Assembly (NCBI GenBank): GCA_973895155.1 | Contig: OZ316898.1 | Span: 5,084,001-5,148,000, forward strand | Direction: 5' to 3' | Source: Marsupella aquatica | Lineage: Eukaryota; Marchantiophyta | DNA length: 64,000 bases | Shown: one piece after another, positions 22,207 to 35,725 of the stretch | Numbering within the stretch: the stretch's first letter is position 1 | How the letters are laid out: the number at the start of each line of letters is the position of its first letter | Position numbers and translations under genes: made by a program | Notes under the pieces: model-generated | Seen by the model: only the letters and a program-made list of their open reading frames with translations | Told to the model about the DNA's origin: nothing | Database searches by the model: none

Positions 22207-25200
22207 GGATACACAGTATTCGTTTCGCTGACTCGTTCGAGCTTCAGGGTGAGAGCAATCAGGAGGAGGTCCAATAGGCCCATCTTCTGGTGGAGAGGAA
22301 GACGGTCTGACTGAAGACACTATAGGACAGTAATCTCTTCAATCATTGCAACCTAGAGCCTGGAAGTTTGGCTGGTCAATGGGCATTTAGTGTACGTAAT
22401 TGAGAGTCAACCACTATCCCTGCATTCAAATTATCTTTGATGATAATTTGGTGGCTCTAGGTCTTGAAGTTCCTTGAAGTCAACTCAATTCAGAAGCCAT
22501 AATTGTAATATACCCTCATTACATTCACGGTGGTACAATCATTCTATACTGATCAGACTTAGAACTCTTTCCTTCGAGGCTTCCCTCCTCCTCAGGTCAG
22601 AACATCAGGCTATCACAATTGCCCACCTACACCACTGAGACCGTTCAGTTTTTGGTGGAGAGAATTGCACACAAACGGAGGTAGGCATGACCTTCCTCAA
22701 CCAGGTCCTCAACAACTCGATCTCCTTTCCCCGGTCCTCCCTTTAGTCGTCCCGTTGGTGCCAAATTATGATTTGATGCTATTTGGCGTTTGCACCCTTA
22801 GTGATTATTGGGGAGTATGGAACCAAACTGAAGACAGTTTTGGAACATGTAAACTAACTTTATAGCGTTTATTGTGAATCAAGTGCAAATGGACAAGATG
22901 TGCATGCCGATGCACTCTTTTCAAAGAAAATAAGGTCCCCAGTGTGTAGCCTTTCCTATTGTCCTCGCATCTTGATGGTGCTGTTGTGTGAATGGGTTGG
23001 TTGCTCTGAGAATATCATCTGTAATCCGCTCTGAACTCTTTTCCCTAGAATGTGAATGGAAACCGTCTCTGGCGCATGTAGTCAATCAAAGCACAGTACT
23101 GTTGCTGTCTAGCCCTTCTCGCTCGTGTTGCCTGTACAATGATGGTCTATAGGGTGCCTGTTTGCTGGACAACCACCCACTCCAATCCTGCTTCCTTTGC
23201 GAAGTTCGAAGCATCTAAAATGTACTGTCCAGGTGACTAATTTAAACCCATGCAAGAATGGAGCAAACTATGTTCTTCTGGACGAGAGAGGCTAGGTTTC
23301 TTCCAAACAAAATTATTATTATTATTTATTAATAATAATTAATTTTTTTAAATGTAAATTTGTGAAACCCCAAAGAAAAGGAATAGTAAATCACAATATT
23401 TGAACATTAGACCTATGAGTCTCACCAAATCAAGTCTTTAAAACAGATCTGAGTTTTCTGAGTTGTGTGCTGTATAGTCAGCTAATATGCGCATGCCATC
23501 TCGTGTCTCCAAACAAAGACTCAAAGCTAAACTTGGAATGATCCCAAGCATTGTGACCCCAAGTGCCAACCTTAAATTTGCAAACATTCAACTGACATTT
23601 GGGATTGAGCAACCCCACCTTGCATTGCGTGATGAACTAACATTTTCTACAATGGTTTTAAAAACTTTCTTTCATCTTATCGAGCAAACTAGATTACTCA
23701 ATCTTAGGGACCATGTTTCCAGGTTTTGGCCTTCCTGTCTTTTTGATTGGCACAATTTATATATATAATTCTAGGATCGATCTCGTTGTGCACAACACGC
23801 GCGAGGGTCTCGTTGTGTTTTGTATCTCATTGAGAGGTCATATTGAATGATTATATGGAAGCATTGGATATATATTCACACTTCATCCTTCTTGAACTGT
23901 ATTTCAATGTACCAAAGGTAACGATTCACAATAGTTGGAATGAGGCGTACAATTTTTTTTATAGGCTAGTAAGACGTAACTTCTTACTTCTATCCAGCGA
24001 AGTGAGAAGTCAGTGGACTAAAAATTTGCCCTCATGCATGCATAGCCTACTACAAATGAAGTGAGAACAAAAGCTTTTGCAAAAGGCTAGTATCGGAGAT
24101 TAGCTCAGAAGTTGCTCGGGTACGTAATCTCCCACACTTCACATATGCATTTCAGCTCACCTCTCTGTTTGTCTCCCACTCCCGCTCCCGCTCCCACCGC
24201 TAGATTAGAATAATTAGCGTGCTCCTATACGTTTCATTGAAGAACGGTTTTTTCAAATCATCGGTCAGTGACGACTCCTAGAAAGATCACGACAGAAGTA
24301 CTTGATAAACTAGAAGTCTAGGACCTTGGATCAGTAATCTTTACCTGTTGATATGCCTTGCCTAAGGTACGGTCTGTTCATATCACGCTTGACGAGTCCT
24401 CATACGTATCGATATATAGAGGAGAGACTATTAAGTTCACGTATATACTTGTAGTCCTACGAGTCCTAAGGACATCTGATCGAATCAACATCTGAATTGT
24501 ATTCAGTGCGAAATCGTATCAGACAGCCATTATTGTTTCCTTTCACTGTTCACTATGTATCTCACCTGAGGCCGCTTTGACGTTGGAGACCAGGCGACGG
24601 GTATAATTCCTCAGTGAAATTAGCGCGCGTGGAACTCCGAGGAAATTCATAGGGGCTGCCTTCTACATGCTGGCGGTGACTGAATATTAATTTGTGTTGT
24701 GAGCTATAGGGGTCGTGGCGGCCGGTGGATATCTCAGAATTATATATACTGATGGGAAGACTTGGATCTCCTAGTCCCAGAGATGAGATTGTAGCTTTCA
24801 TTCTTTTATCGACATACTTGAGTTCAGTATATATCGACGACTCTGATCAATTAAGATTAGAAGGCTTTTCTTGCTTCGTTTTCTTACTCTTTTTCTTCCT
24901 CTTTGATACCGCCATACAGTACACTATAGTGAATTGTCTGGGTTTAACGCGCGGTAATACGATCATGTTTGTCATTCTATTGGAAGCGGACATCGTTTTA
25001 CTTGTGGGATATATATCGTTATATTATTGTGCAAGGCTGACGATTGGCCCCAATGTCGATCTGGACCCTGGCTTGAACTTCCTCGGCGTTCCATGCTCTT
25101 TGCAGCCAGTTCCTTTTGTTTCCTACACTTACAGATTGTCTTCGAAATCCCTCGAAACGTACGTGAAGCTTCCGTCGAAGTTCAGAGTTCCATTAATTTA

Positions 25201-26026
25201 TACAGATGTATAATCGTTCAAATAGTGTGCTATATATGGTCTTTGAATGTGAGCATCGTCGTCTTCGAAAATAATCCTTGCAAACGTACGTCAAGCTTCC
25301 ATCACAGTTCAGAGTTGTATTTTTACAGATACATGATAGTTCGAATACTGCTATGGATGGGGTCCACAGATTGAGAGTCTTATTGACCTATTTTCTTCTA
25401 TTCAATCGATTTTTATCTTCTAGTGACTAGCTTGGACGTGTGAATTAAGTACCTCTAGCTAGGTACGTACTTCTACGCTTTCGTTGGACAGTGGATGGAG
25501 ACTTGGATCTTCGAGAACATGACTTAATTTGGCGACCGTATCTGACCCTTTGCAGGTGCATTGCAGTGCACACAAAATTTACAATCACGGACAACTTACA
25601 TTTAGTAGTCCTTACGTGGCAGGGTAATACATAATTTTGTGGCTGGGAAATATTATGGCCCTCTTCTGGTCTCGAGGAGTTCTTTAGGACCTGCGAAGCG
25701 TCGAAATATTCCAATCTAGAAGTCAATTCACAGTCTCACCACCGAGATTTTTGAATCCCAAGAGAATTAATTAATTTATTGAGATATTTCATGTCACAAT
25801 AGACGTGCTTCTGGGGCAAGAATTAAATGTATGAGACATATATGTATGTATGACAACATAATTATGCAAGCTTCTACAAACCTCGCGAACCAAAGTCCAA
25901 TGTGGACAACACTTGGTTGGAATACGCGTATGCTACAAATAGATATACAATTATCTTGTCAAACCCTGGAGTAGAACTAGATGCTGCAGGTGTTACTGGC
26001 TTCTGGAGCCAGGAAAAAATCGGACC
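22207..26026. other. Intergenic region without recognised genes
   Basis: This lies between the 3' ends of the converging ABC and hydrolase genes. It contains an AT-rich stretch at 23310-23350. The plus-strand ORF at 24725-25213 (162 codons, two hydrophobic stretches) has no recognised similarity and is not called. Two imperfect 100-bp copies lie at about 25137-25237 and 25258-25370, sharing GTCTTCGAAA, AAACGTACGT, AAGCTTCC and AGTTCAGAGTT. Confidence 0.5.
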
Positions 26027-29000
26027 TCAGACCAGCGTCAAATAATTATAGTTCTTGCAGTTATCAAGAAATCTGTGGATTGTTCCGGCGTCGTCGTTGT
26101 TGAACGACACAGTTGATAACTTATGGATAGCGGCAACTCCCACTTGGTCCCCTACGATGAGCACCGGGCAGTTCTGACCGATTTGGAATCGTATGACGTC
26201 CGCGCGTAGATTTTCTCCCAATACATCCATATCGGGCGTAGTATTTCTTTCCACGTAGTAAAAGACAATCAATGCCCTTGCGGTAGGTAAATACTTCCGG
26301 AAGTTCTCTTGAACAATCATCTGCGCATTAATCCCGAAGTCACCAGGCTGGCCGCCATGGAAAAACAGTACCTCGATCCAAGGCTGCGAAGGTATTTCCC
26401 AAACTCTTTCATTGAGCTGCATGCAAAATTAGTAGTGAGTAGGTCAGTTTGGATTTACGATTCACGATTGATGATGATCCGAATTGCTTGAGATCAACAG
26501 TTTTCAAATGATCGCGATGCCAAATAGAGATCATGCCCTATCTTAGATACAAGTATAAAGTGTAGGGAAAATCCTGTGCTCTACAAATCCCGAAGACTAC
26601 ATTCTTGAGCCCGTTTGGATTTCAAATCGGGCTATTTATACACAACGGAAATGATGCATACAAGGTTCACAGTTTTAGGTAGACAGTGAAGTTGGCACAC
26701 AATACACAGGTTCTCCATCGATCACACACTGAAGTTGCAAACGAGAAATATAGTTACCCGATGTATAGCAGGAGCTCTTGACTCGGAGGCTGAAGTGATG
26801 CTACGGTCTCGTACAGGGCTTGGTTTTCTAATATGCGTTTCTTCTTCATCGCTCACCGTATATACACAGGGAGGTTCGGAGCTTGTGGTCGATACGGAAG
26901 GATAATTAAGACGGTTGATGTCCGATTCTTGAGCACCAGCTATTAATCCCTGAGTTCTGACCAACGAATTAGCAATAAACCCCGTAAGCTGTCCAATGAC
27001 CGGATCGTTCATAGACTGCGGTCTACAGACCGTGAAATGGTCAGCTGTTTTCAGAGTAAAACATCTGTCAACGTTTTCTCCAGCCGATCCCTCTTCAACA
27101 ACTGTGCCACTAAACGCCTGCATTGAATCACAAAAGGTCCACATATTGCAATCGTAAATCAGTTAAGGCAGCTTTGCTTCATGATGAATCAGATATAAGC
27201 ATCGACTCGGTCGGCCGAGAGTTTAATTCATATACAATTGATATATACCTGAGTGAAGCCTGCGTTAATCCCTTCTCGAGTCCATTCCTCTTCAAGTACT
27301 GCGTTGCTAAACTCCTGCAGTAAATAACAAGAGGCTCAGTATTAATGACTCGTTCGTCAAAGGTGCTTAATTATTGAAAGACAGTTCTCGATCATTCGGA
27401 GATCGACAGCAAAAGGGATGGCCAGAGACATAGCAAAGTTCTGTTGGTCTAACCCCATGAGGTGCACGATAGTATGTCTTATCACCCTCCAGCACCGCAA
27501 AACCATGTGCATTTCGAGGAGCCCGTTGTTTTCGAAACTGTTTCTTGATGCTTCCGCTCTCTCTATCGATTGTTTTGAGAAGTTTTAGAATTGGACTTCT
27601 GCTTTGAATTTGACTCGCAAGTTCTCCGATCCTCGAATCACCATGCGGTGTGGCATAATAGAACATTCCTCTGATGTTTTCGAGAAATGCGTTGAATCTT
27701 TCAAATTTGGCACTATCATGAGCATACTTCGCTTGAGTTTGAAAAGCCGTGAGTATAAATTGCTTCATAACAATCCCTCCTAGACTGTGACCGACGAGGA
27801 ACACCGGACAATCCTGACCAATATTGTAACTATTGTCCACTATAATATCACGGACCAAGCATTCCCCCAAGGCATTTACAACATCATGATCAGATTGACC
27901 AACAGTTTGCAGTGCAAAAGAATTGTAAGCAACAGACATTATCCTTGCATTGGGAAATGTCTTACTGAGCCACACTTTGGGCCAAACCATCTTTTCATTG
28001 TCCCTAACCAGCCAAGTCTTCCAAAACGCATCTTCAAAGTGGTCCAGCTGGAGTCCATGGAAAAAGATTATTTCCATCTCGGGCTTCCCAGTTGGAGAAT
28101 AGAATTCCCAAACTGTTTGGAAGTCATTAAGCTGCAATGAACCGGTGTTAATTACTTTTCAGTGAAAATGACTATTATGCGAGGGAAAGTGCCTCCAAAC
28201 CTGAATGTGTGATAGTCTCTAGATCAGAAATCGATTTGGATATATATGCCAAGCTTAATTAACATGTGGAAATGGAAACGACAGAATCATATCCAACAAT
28301 AAAACATAAGTGCTTTCTGATCTAACAATGTCAAAACACCTCACAAGCCTTGTAGGGTTCGTTAGTTGAGCAGATATCCCAAGCCAGGGCCAGGGCCAGA
28401 CCAGTTACAGCACCCCTTAGTGAGGTTGAGAAGTAATAGTACGTATATTAATATTGGTTATCCTGATCAGAAGGTGAGGTTAACCATGACTAACCTGAGT
28501 TATACCACCTGGTAAGGCACGAGGGGAAGAGGGCTTCTTCATGGAACGGCCTGAAAGGAATACAGTTTCGTTCATCAATCCCGCCATCAATGTTGTCCAG
28601 GGCTTCTTCCAATGCCCTGAAAGTAATTCAAATTCATCAATGTTGTCAAGAGATCGAGACTAGAGAATATATAAATTCAGAGATAAACTACCATGATCTA
28701 GACCCACTTGTTGTTATGATATTACAATGCCGAGAAGTGAAATACGTACTCCAGTGTTCAATCTCTAACTTCAACAGTAGCTAACACAGACCGAGACATA
28801 GACTTCATTATTCATTTTCCTCTTACCAGATACATTGTAACTCTAACTTCTGTGTCTTGGAAACCAAGTTTATAAACATAACAGAGGTAGCATACAGATG
28901 AGGAGGTCCGAGGCAAAGAAAGCAATTATTCAAGGTAGGTCCGACCGCAGATACTGTGACGCTTCACTATCGGGTACCTATATATGGATGCATGCATTTG

Positions 29001-31806
29001 CTGATTAAGAGCTAGAGAGGACTGGTGTATATTAACGTACTTGATTACTGGGGTTGCCTGCAGGACAAAGATTTATATGTATCATCTCATAATTAATTGT
29101 TTGGAGAGACACAGACATGCCTCATGTTATTCAGTCACTGAGCTCACCTGGGTAGAAAATGGAATCCCTGGTCCTCATGAGCCGTGTGACTGCTAGTACA
29201 AAGAGTGCTCCTACACAGCACCACAATATATGCAAACTCAATATAATTAAGAGACTGTGTGTCGATCTCGGCATGATCGTCACGAGACAGCTAGGAAGCA
29301 CAGAAAAGCAGCAACGTAGATATATATAGCAACTAAAGCGTCAAACTGGTAACTCAACATCAACTATAGAAGACCTGTGCATGGCGTGCACATCTTAAAC
29401 ACATACATGATTATCTACAATCCTACAAGGGCGGAACCAATTCAAATCAGGATCTCATACAAAAACAAGGAATGAGAAATCTTGTGAATGAGGGAAGTAC
29501 CTAGTATTGAGCAAAATCCTCGGAAAAAGCGCCATAATGTTTGTGATGAGCTCCATGCTTTTGAAAAAAAGGATTGAGTGTTGGATTGAATCATGGCCAG
29601 GTTGTCGAATATTGAACCCCAGCTAACATGGAGAAAACTTACTAATGACAAGATTCCCATCATCATCATAACTTGTGCATCAGGAGTCAAGCCGTCCACA
29701 ACTACAAAATACAACACAATTCATTCAAGTTTTACTGAAGAGCTGTTGAAGTTAAGTTCTCTAGTCAACATTCTTCAAGTACCCATAATTGCTTCCTATT
29801 ATGTATTTATAGAGAATAATGCTATATATTGGAGAATAATGTTTTAAACATGCATCATGCAAATGTGACGTGCAATAAATCAAGAAAGGCACCACCACAT
29901 GTGGCGCCATTTCCGTGGATCCAAATCAACATTCCCCGTAAATGAAAAATAGTATGTCATGCCCTTACCTGAAATCCGGTATGGCTTCTTCACGTTATAG
30001 GGTTCGCTATGTACAGTACAAGTCACCCCTTTCTCCAAGTCAATGGACTTCGATGCAAGAACATATATTTTGTTTTGAAACCATGGGGCTGACTTCTGAA
30101 TCAAAGCAGGTTCTTTGCATACGACCTCATCTAACCCCCGTTCAATCTAGGTACCCACAACAATCAACCTCTCATCACATGTTACCAAAAAAGGACTATT
30201 GTAACATGTATGAAAGAAAATTAATCTAGCTGATTAAGCTAGCAACTAATTGCAAAAGAGCTCTTGCCTCTATATGTCGTTTAATTGTTGGATCATGGAC
30301 AAGATTACTTGATGTCTAGTATCTAGTTCAACTGATAGTTTAGTATCAATTTGAATTCAAGAAATAACTAACTTAGACCATTTGGTCTAAGATTTAGTGG
30401 CCAGGACTAAATCAATCTAAACCCAAGTACCTTGCGTCGTTCCAGGACTTTGAACAGTTCACTTTCATTACTTGAGGCAGCTTTCAATATTGCCCCCTCC
30501 AGATTGAAACCTCTTATGGTCCAAGTTGTAAACTCATCTGGATATGGATTTTCACACGAGGACTTAGATAAGAACAAGATCACATACAGACTCCATTTAT
30601 TTAAGGATAACGCACCAGAATTGTGCAAAAGTGTCCCTCACCGTTCAGCAGACTCCATAGTCTCCAAGATCGATGAATATGTACAACTGTAGGTGCGCAG
30701 TTTTGTTGGAGATTCCACGTCTTTGGGCCGGAGGCTGTTTGATCCATAAATCATGCTCAATTGTAAATATGACTCCGAAATTTGGATGAATCAGATCAAT
30801 AAGACTTGGAAAGCAATATTGTGGTACATAGTAACACTGTGATCTCTGTGTTAAAGCCAACAACAATGATCCAGAGACTAAAATGCATCGATAATGAGAA
30901 GCACTTATGGAGTACAGTTCAGTCACACTGTACATGTCACCAAGCGGTAGTGCAACCTCGAGTGCAACATCATTTTAAGCATCTAAGCAATTGACTCTGG
31001 ATCAGGAGAAAAGTTGAACATTCACCTGTGTATTTCAATACTACCGCAGAACCCCATTGTAGAGTAAAATCCTTGTCAAACTTTCGTGCTATTGTTATAC
31101 AATCAGAAATTTGTCTTGCAAGAGTACTGTCCGGTTGGACTCCTTTAGAATGGATTTCAAACCTCATATGCACCACTTGGGAACCAGTCGTAAAACTCGG
31201 ACTACCCGGCCAATTCTCATTTTCCACCCTCTCGTTGGTATCCATTGTCACACTAGCCGGTACCCATCCCGTGCTTCCAGATGCCATTGAAGGTAAACGA
31301 GTTGAAGATTCCACATCGCTTTCCGCGCTTCGCCATGATTCAGTAGATGACAGTCGTCGAGATATTACATCAGGCCTTTGATATAGTACAGTATTGACAT
31401 GAGAAGCCTCACGTTCTTGTACATTCACCATAACATCGCGTTCTCCTGGCCAAAATCTCCGTGGACCCATCGTCGGAATGCCCGTCGAAAAGTGTTCTAC
31501 TACTTGCGGGAATATTTGTTTCGATGTTGCTGTCGCTAGATCGTGTATCTGTATAGACTCTAGTCTCACCGAAAGTGGGAGCTGAGGGTCCTTGCAATAT
31601 GTTTTATCTAGATGTTTGAAGACCTTAAGAACTCCACCAACTACGAGTAAGATCACGAGAATAGGAAGGAAACCCTTGTACCACGCTACTTCTTTGGCTA
31701 GAAGGACCAACAACGCACCTAGAAAAAGCCAAAATAAGGATCCAAGTCTGACGGACAAATATTTACGAATCGCTCTCAAATGCCTTCTTAATACAATACC
31801 GTCCAT
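26027..31806 (-). CDS. Membrane-anchored protein with two tandem SERAC1/HNL-like alpha/beta-hydrolase domains
   Basis: Eleven minus-strand exons whose donor and acceptor phases all agree: 31806-31026, 30686-30616, 30562-30431, 30146-29969, 29701-29501, 29210-29148, 28616-28495, 28131-27454, 27314-27249, 27117-26758, about 26416-26027. They give about 1013 residues. Two hydrophobic helices lie near the N-terminus (about 23-62), and more hydrophobic segments near 397-415 and 445-462. The region 70-390 matches nothing I know. Hydrolase 1 starts at about 517: FFHG, the nucleophile elbow VGHSLGG (Ser about 632), FYYATPHGDS, and ADHFTVC with a possible catalytic His (about 791). Hydrolase 2 (about 885 to the end) keeps FFHGG but has GDQVG at the elbow and stops before the ATPHG region, so it looks inactive. 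Alternatives are two adjacent genes split near 28587 (an ATG in frame lies there), or an unseen NBS-LRR portion. Confidence 0.65.
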
Positions 31807-33019
31807 ATTGTAATAATGATGAATTCAGCTGCTGAAAACATTGTGCTCACAGTTTTGATGACTTTATATAATTTGAATCTGAATTCAGCCTAAGTAACCA
31901 CACTGATTAGATACTGGACTGTATCATTGCAGTATTGTTTTAATTTAATGACTTGTGATTGAGAGGACTTTCTTGCAGATAGCCTCGCCACATCGATCCG
32001 TCACCAAACTGTGGGCAATCCTGCAAGATCAGAAATTATGCCACGAGTTGATAAAGTACGTTTAGGTTCATAGATTGCTGTGAAAGATAAGCGAATTAAT
32101 TCAAATAAGGTTGTACATCTGGACTTGGCTTAAGATTATCATCAATATGTGCTCAGCACTGTCACGTACAGGACCACGAAGACACATGTCATCTACTCAC
32201 TGTCAAAACAAAACCGCCAAGCTGGTACCTGGCCGGCCTGTAGATACAGGATTGAGCGATGATCTCTCACAATCGTTGGAGATTTCGGCGATCCAGATTT
32301 TGAAGTGATTAAGCGCCTCCGCTTGTCCCACCAATCTGTAGTAGCTGCTGTCCTCCTAAATAAATGTGAAGGTTTGGCAGCGATCACAGGGACGACACTT
32401 CCCTTAGTAAAGTTTAAACCCAACATTTGGAGGGCCATTTCAATCTGCTGTCTGAGGTCTATACCCACGATTTACAATTTTTCACAAGCAGGAATCGAAA
32501 TCCTTAATTCACACGTCTCTAGCTTTATTGGACTGAGTTCGCTGCAGGCTTGGAAGCAATCTACGGCCCTGGCATCGTTAATTTTCTATAAATCGGGACA
32601 TCAGCCATGCATCCAACTGCCTCCAGGGAATTTTTGGCCATGGATCGACGCCATTAATTTGATCGTTTGCAGCGTACCGACTGGAGATCGCGTGCCATCG
32701 ATGGGTCGGTCAAACCGAGTGTCACGATAGACTGCGAGAACAAATCTATTCACCGACGTCCAAGAACATATATTTGCCATCATATTGTTATGTCATATAT
32801 GCTATGAAAGAAAAACAGACAACAGGGCTTCGGAAGTCTGCAGTTTCGTCCGTCCGTACAGAGAACTGGATTGAATGTGCGGAAGTGGGAAGAGTTTGGT
32901 ACCAGAGAACGTATCTCCCGCCGGCGTGTCCAATTTATGATGTCATGGTATTTGAAGTCTTCAGGTATAATCTTCTGGTAATCTCACAAAGAAAGATTGT
33001 CGACACCTTCCCTAACACA

Positions 33020-33079
33020 AGCAGCTGCTGTAGACCTTCGCCTAGCACTAGCAGCTGCTGTAGACCTTCGCCTAGCACT
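33020..33079. repeat. Two exact 30-bp tandem units
   Basis: AGCAGCTGCTGTAGACCTTC then GCCTAGCACT, twice without spacer. Confidence 0.8.
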
Positions 33080-33207
33080 GGGATATATGAGTACGGCCGG
33101 TGGAGGATATGGATTGAATGTACTTTGCATATACAAGTCACCTTTGCTACTCGTACCTTGTTAGACCGTCCAGGTTCGGATGTGCTGGTTGGTTGATGCT
33201 GTGTGTT

Positions 33208-33287
33208 ACCAAAGTAGGCGCTCTTAAATAACTAGTCCCGACTACCACCAAAGTAGGCGCTCTTAAATAACTAAGCCCAACTACCCG
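33208..33287. repeat. Two tandem 40-bp units
   Basis: CCAAAGTAGGCGCTCTTAAA then TAACTA and an ACTAC end, repeated with three differences. Confidence 0.75.
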
Positions 33288-33470
33288 TTCTTTGAAAGTG
33301 AATAGGGGAGAGAACAATAAAAGAATTATCAAAATATTTTTTTTATATTCATATTTTTTTAAAATTAATTTCTATAATACAAGGTTGCGTCCTTTTCTAC
33401 CGTGTTTGTCATTCAAATATACAGTGTCCAAAAAAAAATTCCAGCAAAAGAGGAAGGAATAAATCAAAGA

Positions 33471-33662
33471 TAAAAAAGTTTAGTTTGAATCAAAGAAGAA
33501 GAAAAACTTTTCAAAAATGAAACATTAAAAAGAGGAGAAAAAAGTTTAGTTTGAATGAAAGAAGGAGAAACACTTTTCAAAAAGGAGACACTCAAAAGAG
33601 GATAAAAAAGTTTAGTTTGAATGAAAGAAGAAGAAACACTTTTCAAAAAGGAAACACTCAAA
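33471..33662. repeat. Three AT-rich tandem units of about 65-70 bp
   Basis: Each has AAAAAAGTTTAGTTTGAAT, AAAGAAG, and CTTTTCAAAAA followed by ACACTCAAA or a variant. Open frames over it come from the repeat. Confidence 0.75.
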
Positions 33663-35725
33663 TTAGTCCATGGACCCCTTGTTGATCCAAACAATGTGTG
33701 TAAATTTGTTTTTTCTTTGAACAAAGATATGAATTTTTTCAGCCAAAAGGACTGGGATACTAGAAACCCTGCCAATTGCCAGAGTGAAACTGCTAGCCGT
33801 GACTCTATAGGCATGCAGTTACAATTATAGAGATACTAGTGAGATAAAGCTAATATTATTAGAAGCTACTATCTCGCTGGGTGGTGGACTGCCAAAAATT
33901 GTACAACATTGTGCTATCAAAATAGGTTTTGTTTTGTGACATTAGCTAAATTTTTGAAAAGCTAAGAATGTCAAAATGTTTCCATCATGTTCACTAGACA
34001 CACACACCTCAGACACGAGTAAACCTGTTTGTCCAGAGCTTTTTAAATTTCATGTTGCTCTCCTTTGATTTGATAACTGAACATTGTAGTTTGGTGCATA
34101 GCTTTTTGAAAAGGGGAAATAAGTCTCAAATTGCAGTACATAGAAGATGCATTACAATAAGAGGCAAGTAGAAAACAGCCCAGTAAGAAACAACAAGCGA
34201 TCCTCTAGACAAGTGCACCCGGGCCTGGTGCGATTGCAGCTGTCCGACTCAAAAAGTTAATGCTCTTTTGGACTCCTGTGATTACCTTGGTGGCCAAAGA
34301 ATTCTATCAAAGTCTCCAAACTAATTCTGCAAAACTTCCGCAATTAAGAATTGTATGCTCGATAGCGCTTCTTATCCATCATTTGGTCCACAACAAAGGA
34401 GCATTATAATTGCAGACTAAGACCGAGCCTACGCACTATTACTTGTGCAGGCCCAGCTTATGTGAGTACCACCATCCAAATTGAAAAACATCCCATGTCT
34501 TCATCTCAGAAAAGTTTCCATCTTTGACCCTTCGATCTGAACAGGATAAGCAAGAAGTGACGGGCATGACAAAGAATCAGGCAGCTCCGTGACACGTAGC
34601 CACAATTTCTTATGACATCTCCCGCTCCAACCGCTTGTCACAAAATGAGACAACGAGCTGAATGATGAGGCCACCAATGTTTTGAATGCACATCTTGTCT
34701 TTAGGAAATCCTTCATGACAAGCCCTCATTGATCCTCCTGTGGACTTACAAGAGAAATCTCGTATCCATCACAAATCCATCTGTTTGCTTGGTATGGATG
34801 CCAAAATTTGTTGGCTACAACATATCCTACTATACAACCAAACAAAATCTATAAGACAAAGAAGCAATTTTGCAGAGCTCGTTCAATTCTCCATATCTCT
34901 TGGATGGCTGATTATCAGTTGAAAGTTTAGAGACAATGGTCATGTTCTCAAAGGCTCCTCATTGCATTTGGAGTGTCACTGAGATGACTACTCACTGATC
35001 CCAACCTGAAGGCCATTATTGAACCACGTGATGCTAAGGGAGGAGGGTCCTTAGCTTCTTTGGTTTCGGCGGTTTTGTTTGGGCGGTTACAGGAATACGG
35101 TTACTTTTAATGTTGAACACTATTTATTTTTATAAAAAGAAATTTATAAATGTAAGTAGAGCGATTATGGGTGAATGTTTTTAATCTTGTCCTTTGTATC
35201 AATAGGTTTGGATGAATTACTTTTAAGTATTCTTACATTATGTTTTGATGGCACGGCATCCATAAAATTACACAAAAATTGACGTAAACAAGATGGAGAG
35301 GAGGTTATTCGATGCGCAAACATGACACATCTTGTTTCATGCGAATGTTGCTGATGTGGCGCTCTGTGGAGTCTCAAATTTTAGAAGGGATCTCTTACTA
35401 GTGGGGTCTGTAAAGAGACAAAGAAAAAGGGAAATGATTATTAAATAAACTGATGCAAACCCCAATTTAAGGAAAACCGAACTTTGGAAATTCCGAAAAT
35501 CACTAAATATTATTATTTTAATAAAAAGGGGGCGACATGACGCGTGGCTGCGTGTGAAACCCTGAAAATGACTGCAACGTCACATTTTAACCAATCCAAC
35601 TTGACGGGACCAAGAGACATGCTCACACGAATAATAATAATAGAGAAATAAATCTTTGAGATCCTTTATATATGATAACCAGTATATAAGGAGTTTACAA
35701 ATGGTTTCTAGAACGACAATACAAA

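Larger units (their letters stand above)
31807..35725. other. Intergenic region with small tandem repeats
   Basis: The promoter of the hydrolase gene should lie just above 31806, but no motif stands out. ORFs at 32305-32730 and 32774-33196 are not convincing. Positions 34100-34760 look like an old decayed insertion (short open stretches on the minus strand), which I could not identify. Confidence 0.4.

Noticed and set aside
24725-25213. 162-codon ORF with two hydrophobic stretches
   Set aside because: No recognisable motif, no clear splice context, AT-rich surroundings; kept only as a remark.
29040-29065. Possible 17-bp micro-exon on the minus strand
   Set aside because: It has splice-like ends but breaks the phase between exons 29210-29148 and 28616-28495, which join correctly without it.
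30645-30935. 96-codon minus-strand ORF as an exon of the hydrolase gene
   Set aside because: Its frame does not join exon 31806-31026 in phase. The shorter exon 30686-30616 in another frame fits both neighbours.
26027-31806. Hydrolase gene as an NBS-LRR immune receptor
   Set aside because: No P-loop, NB-ARC or leucine-rich repeats found on the minus strand in or below the gene.
33020-33287. Regular short repeats as a CRISPR-like array
   Set aside because: Only two copies each, no spacers, eukaryotic context.
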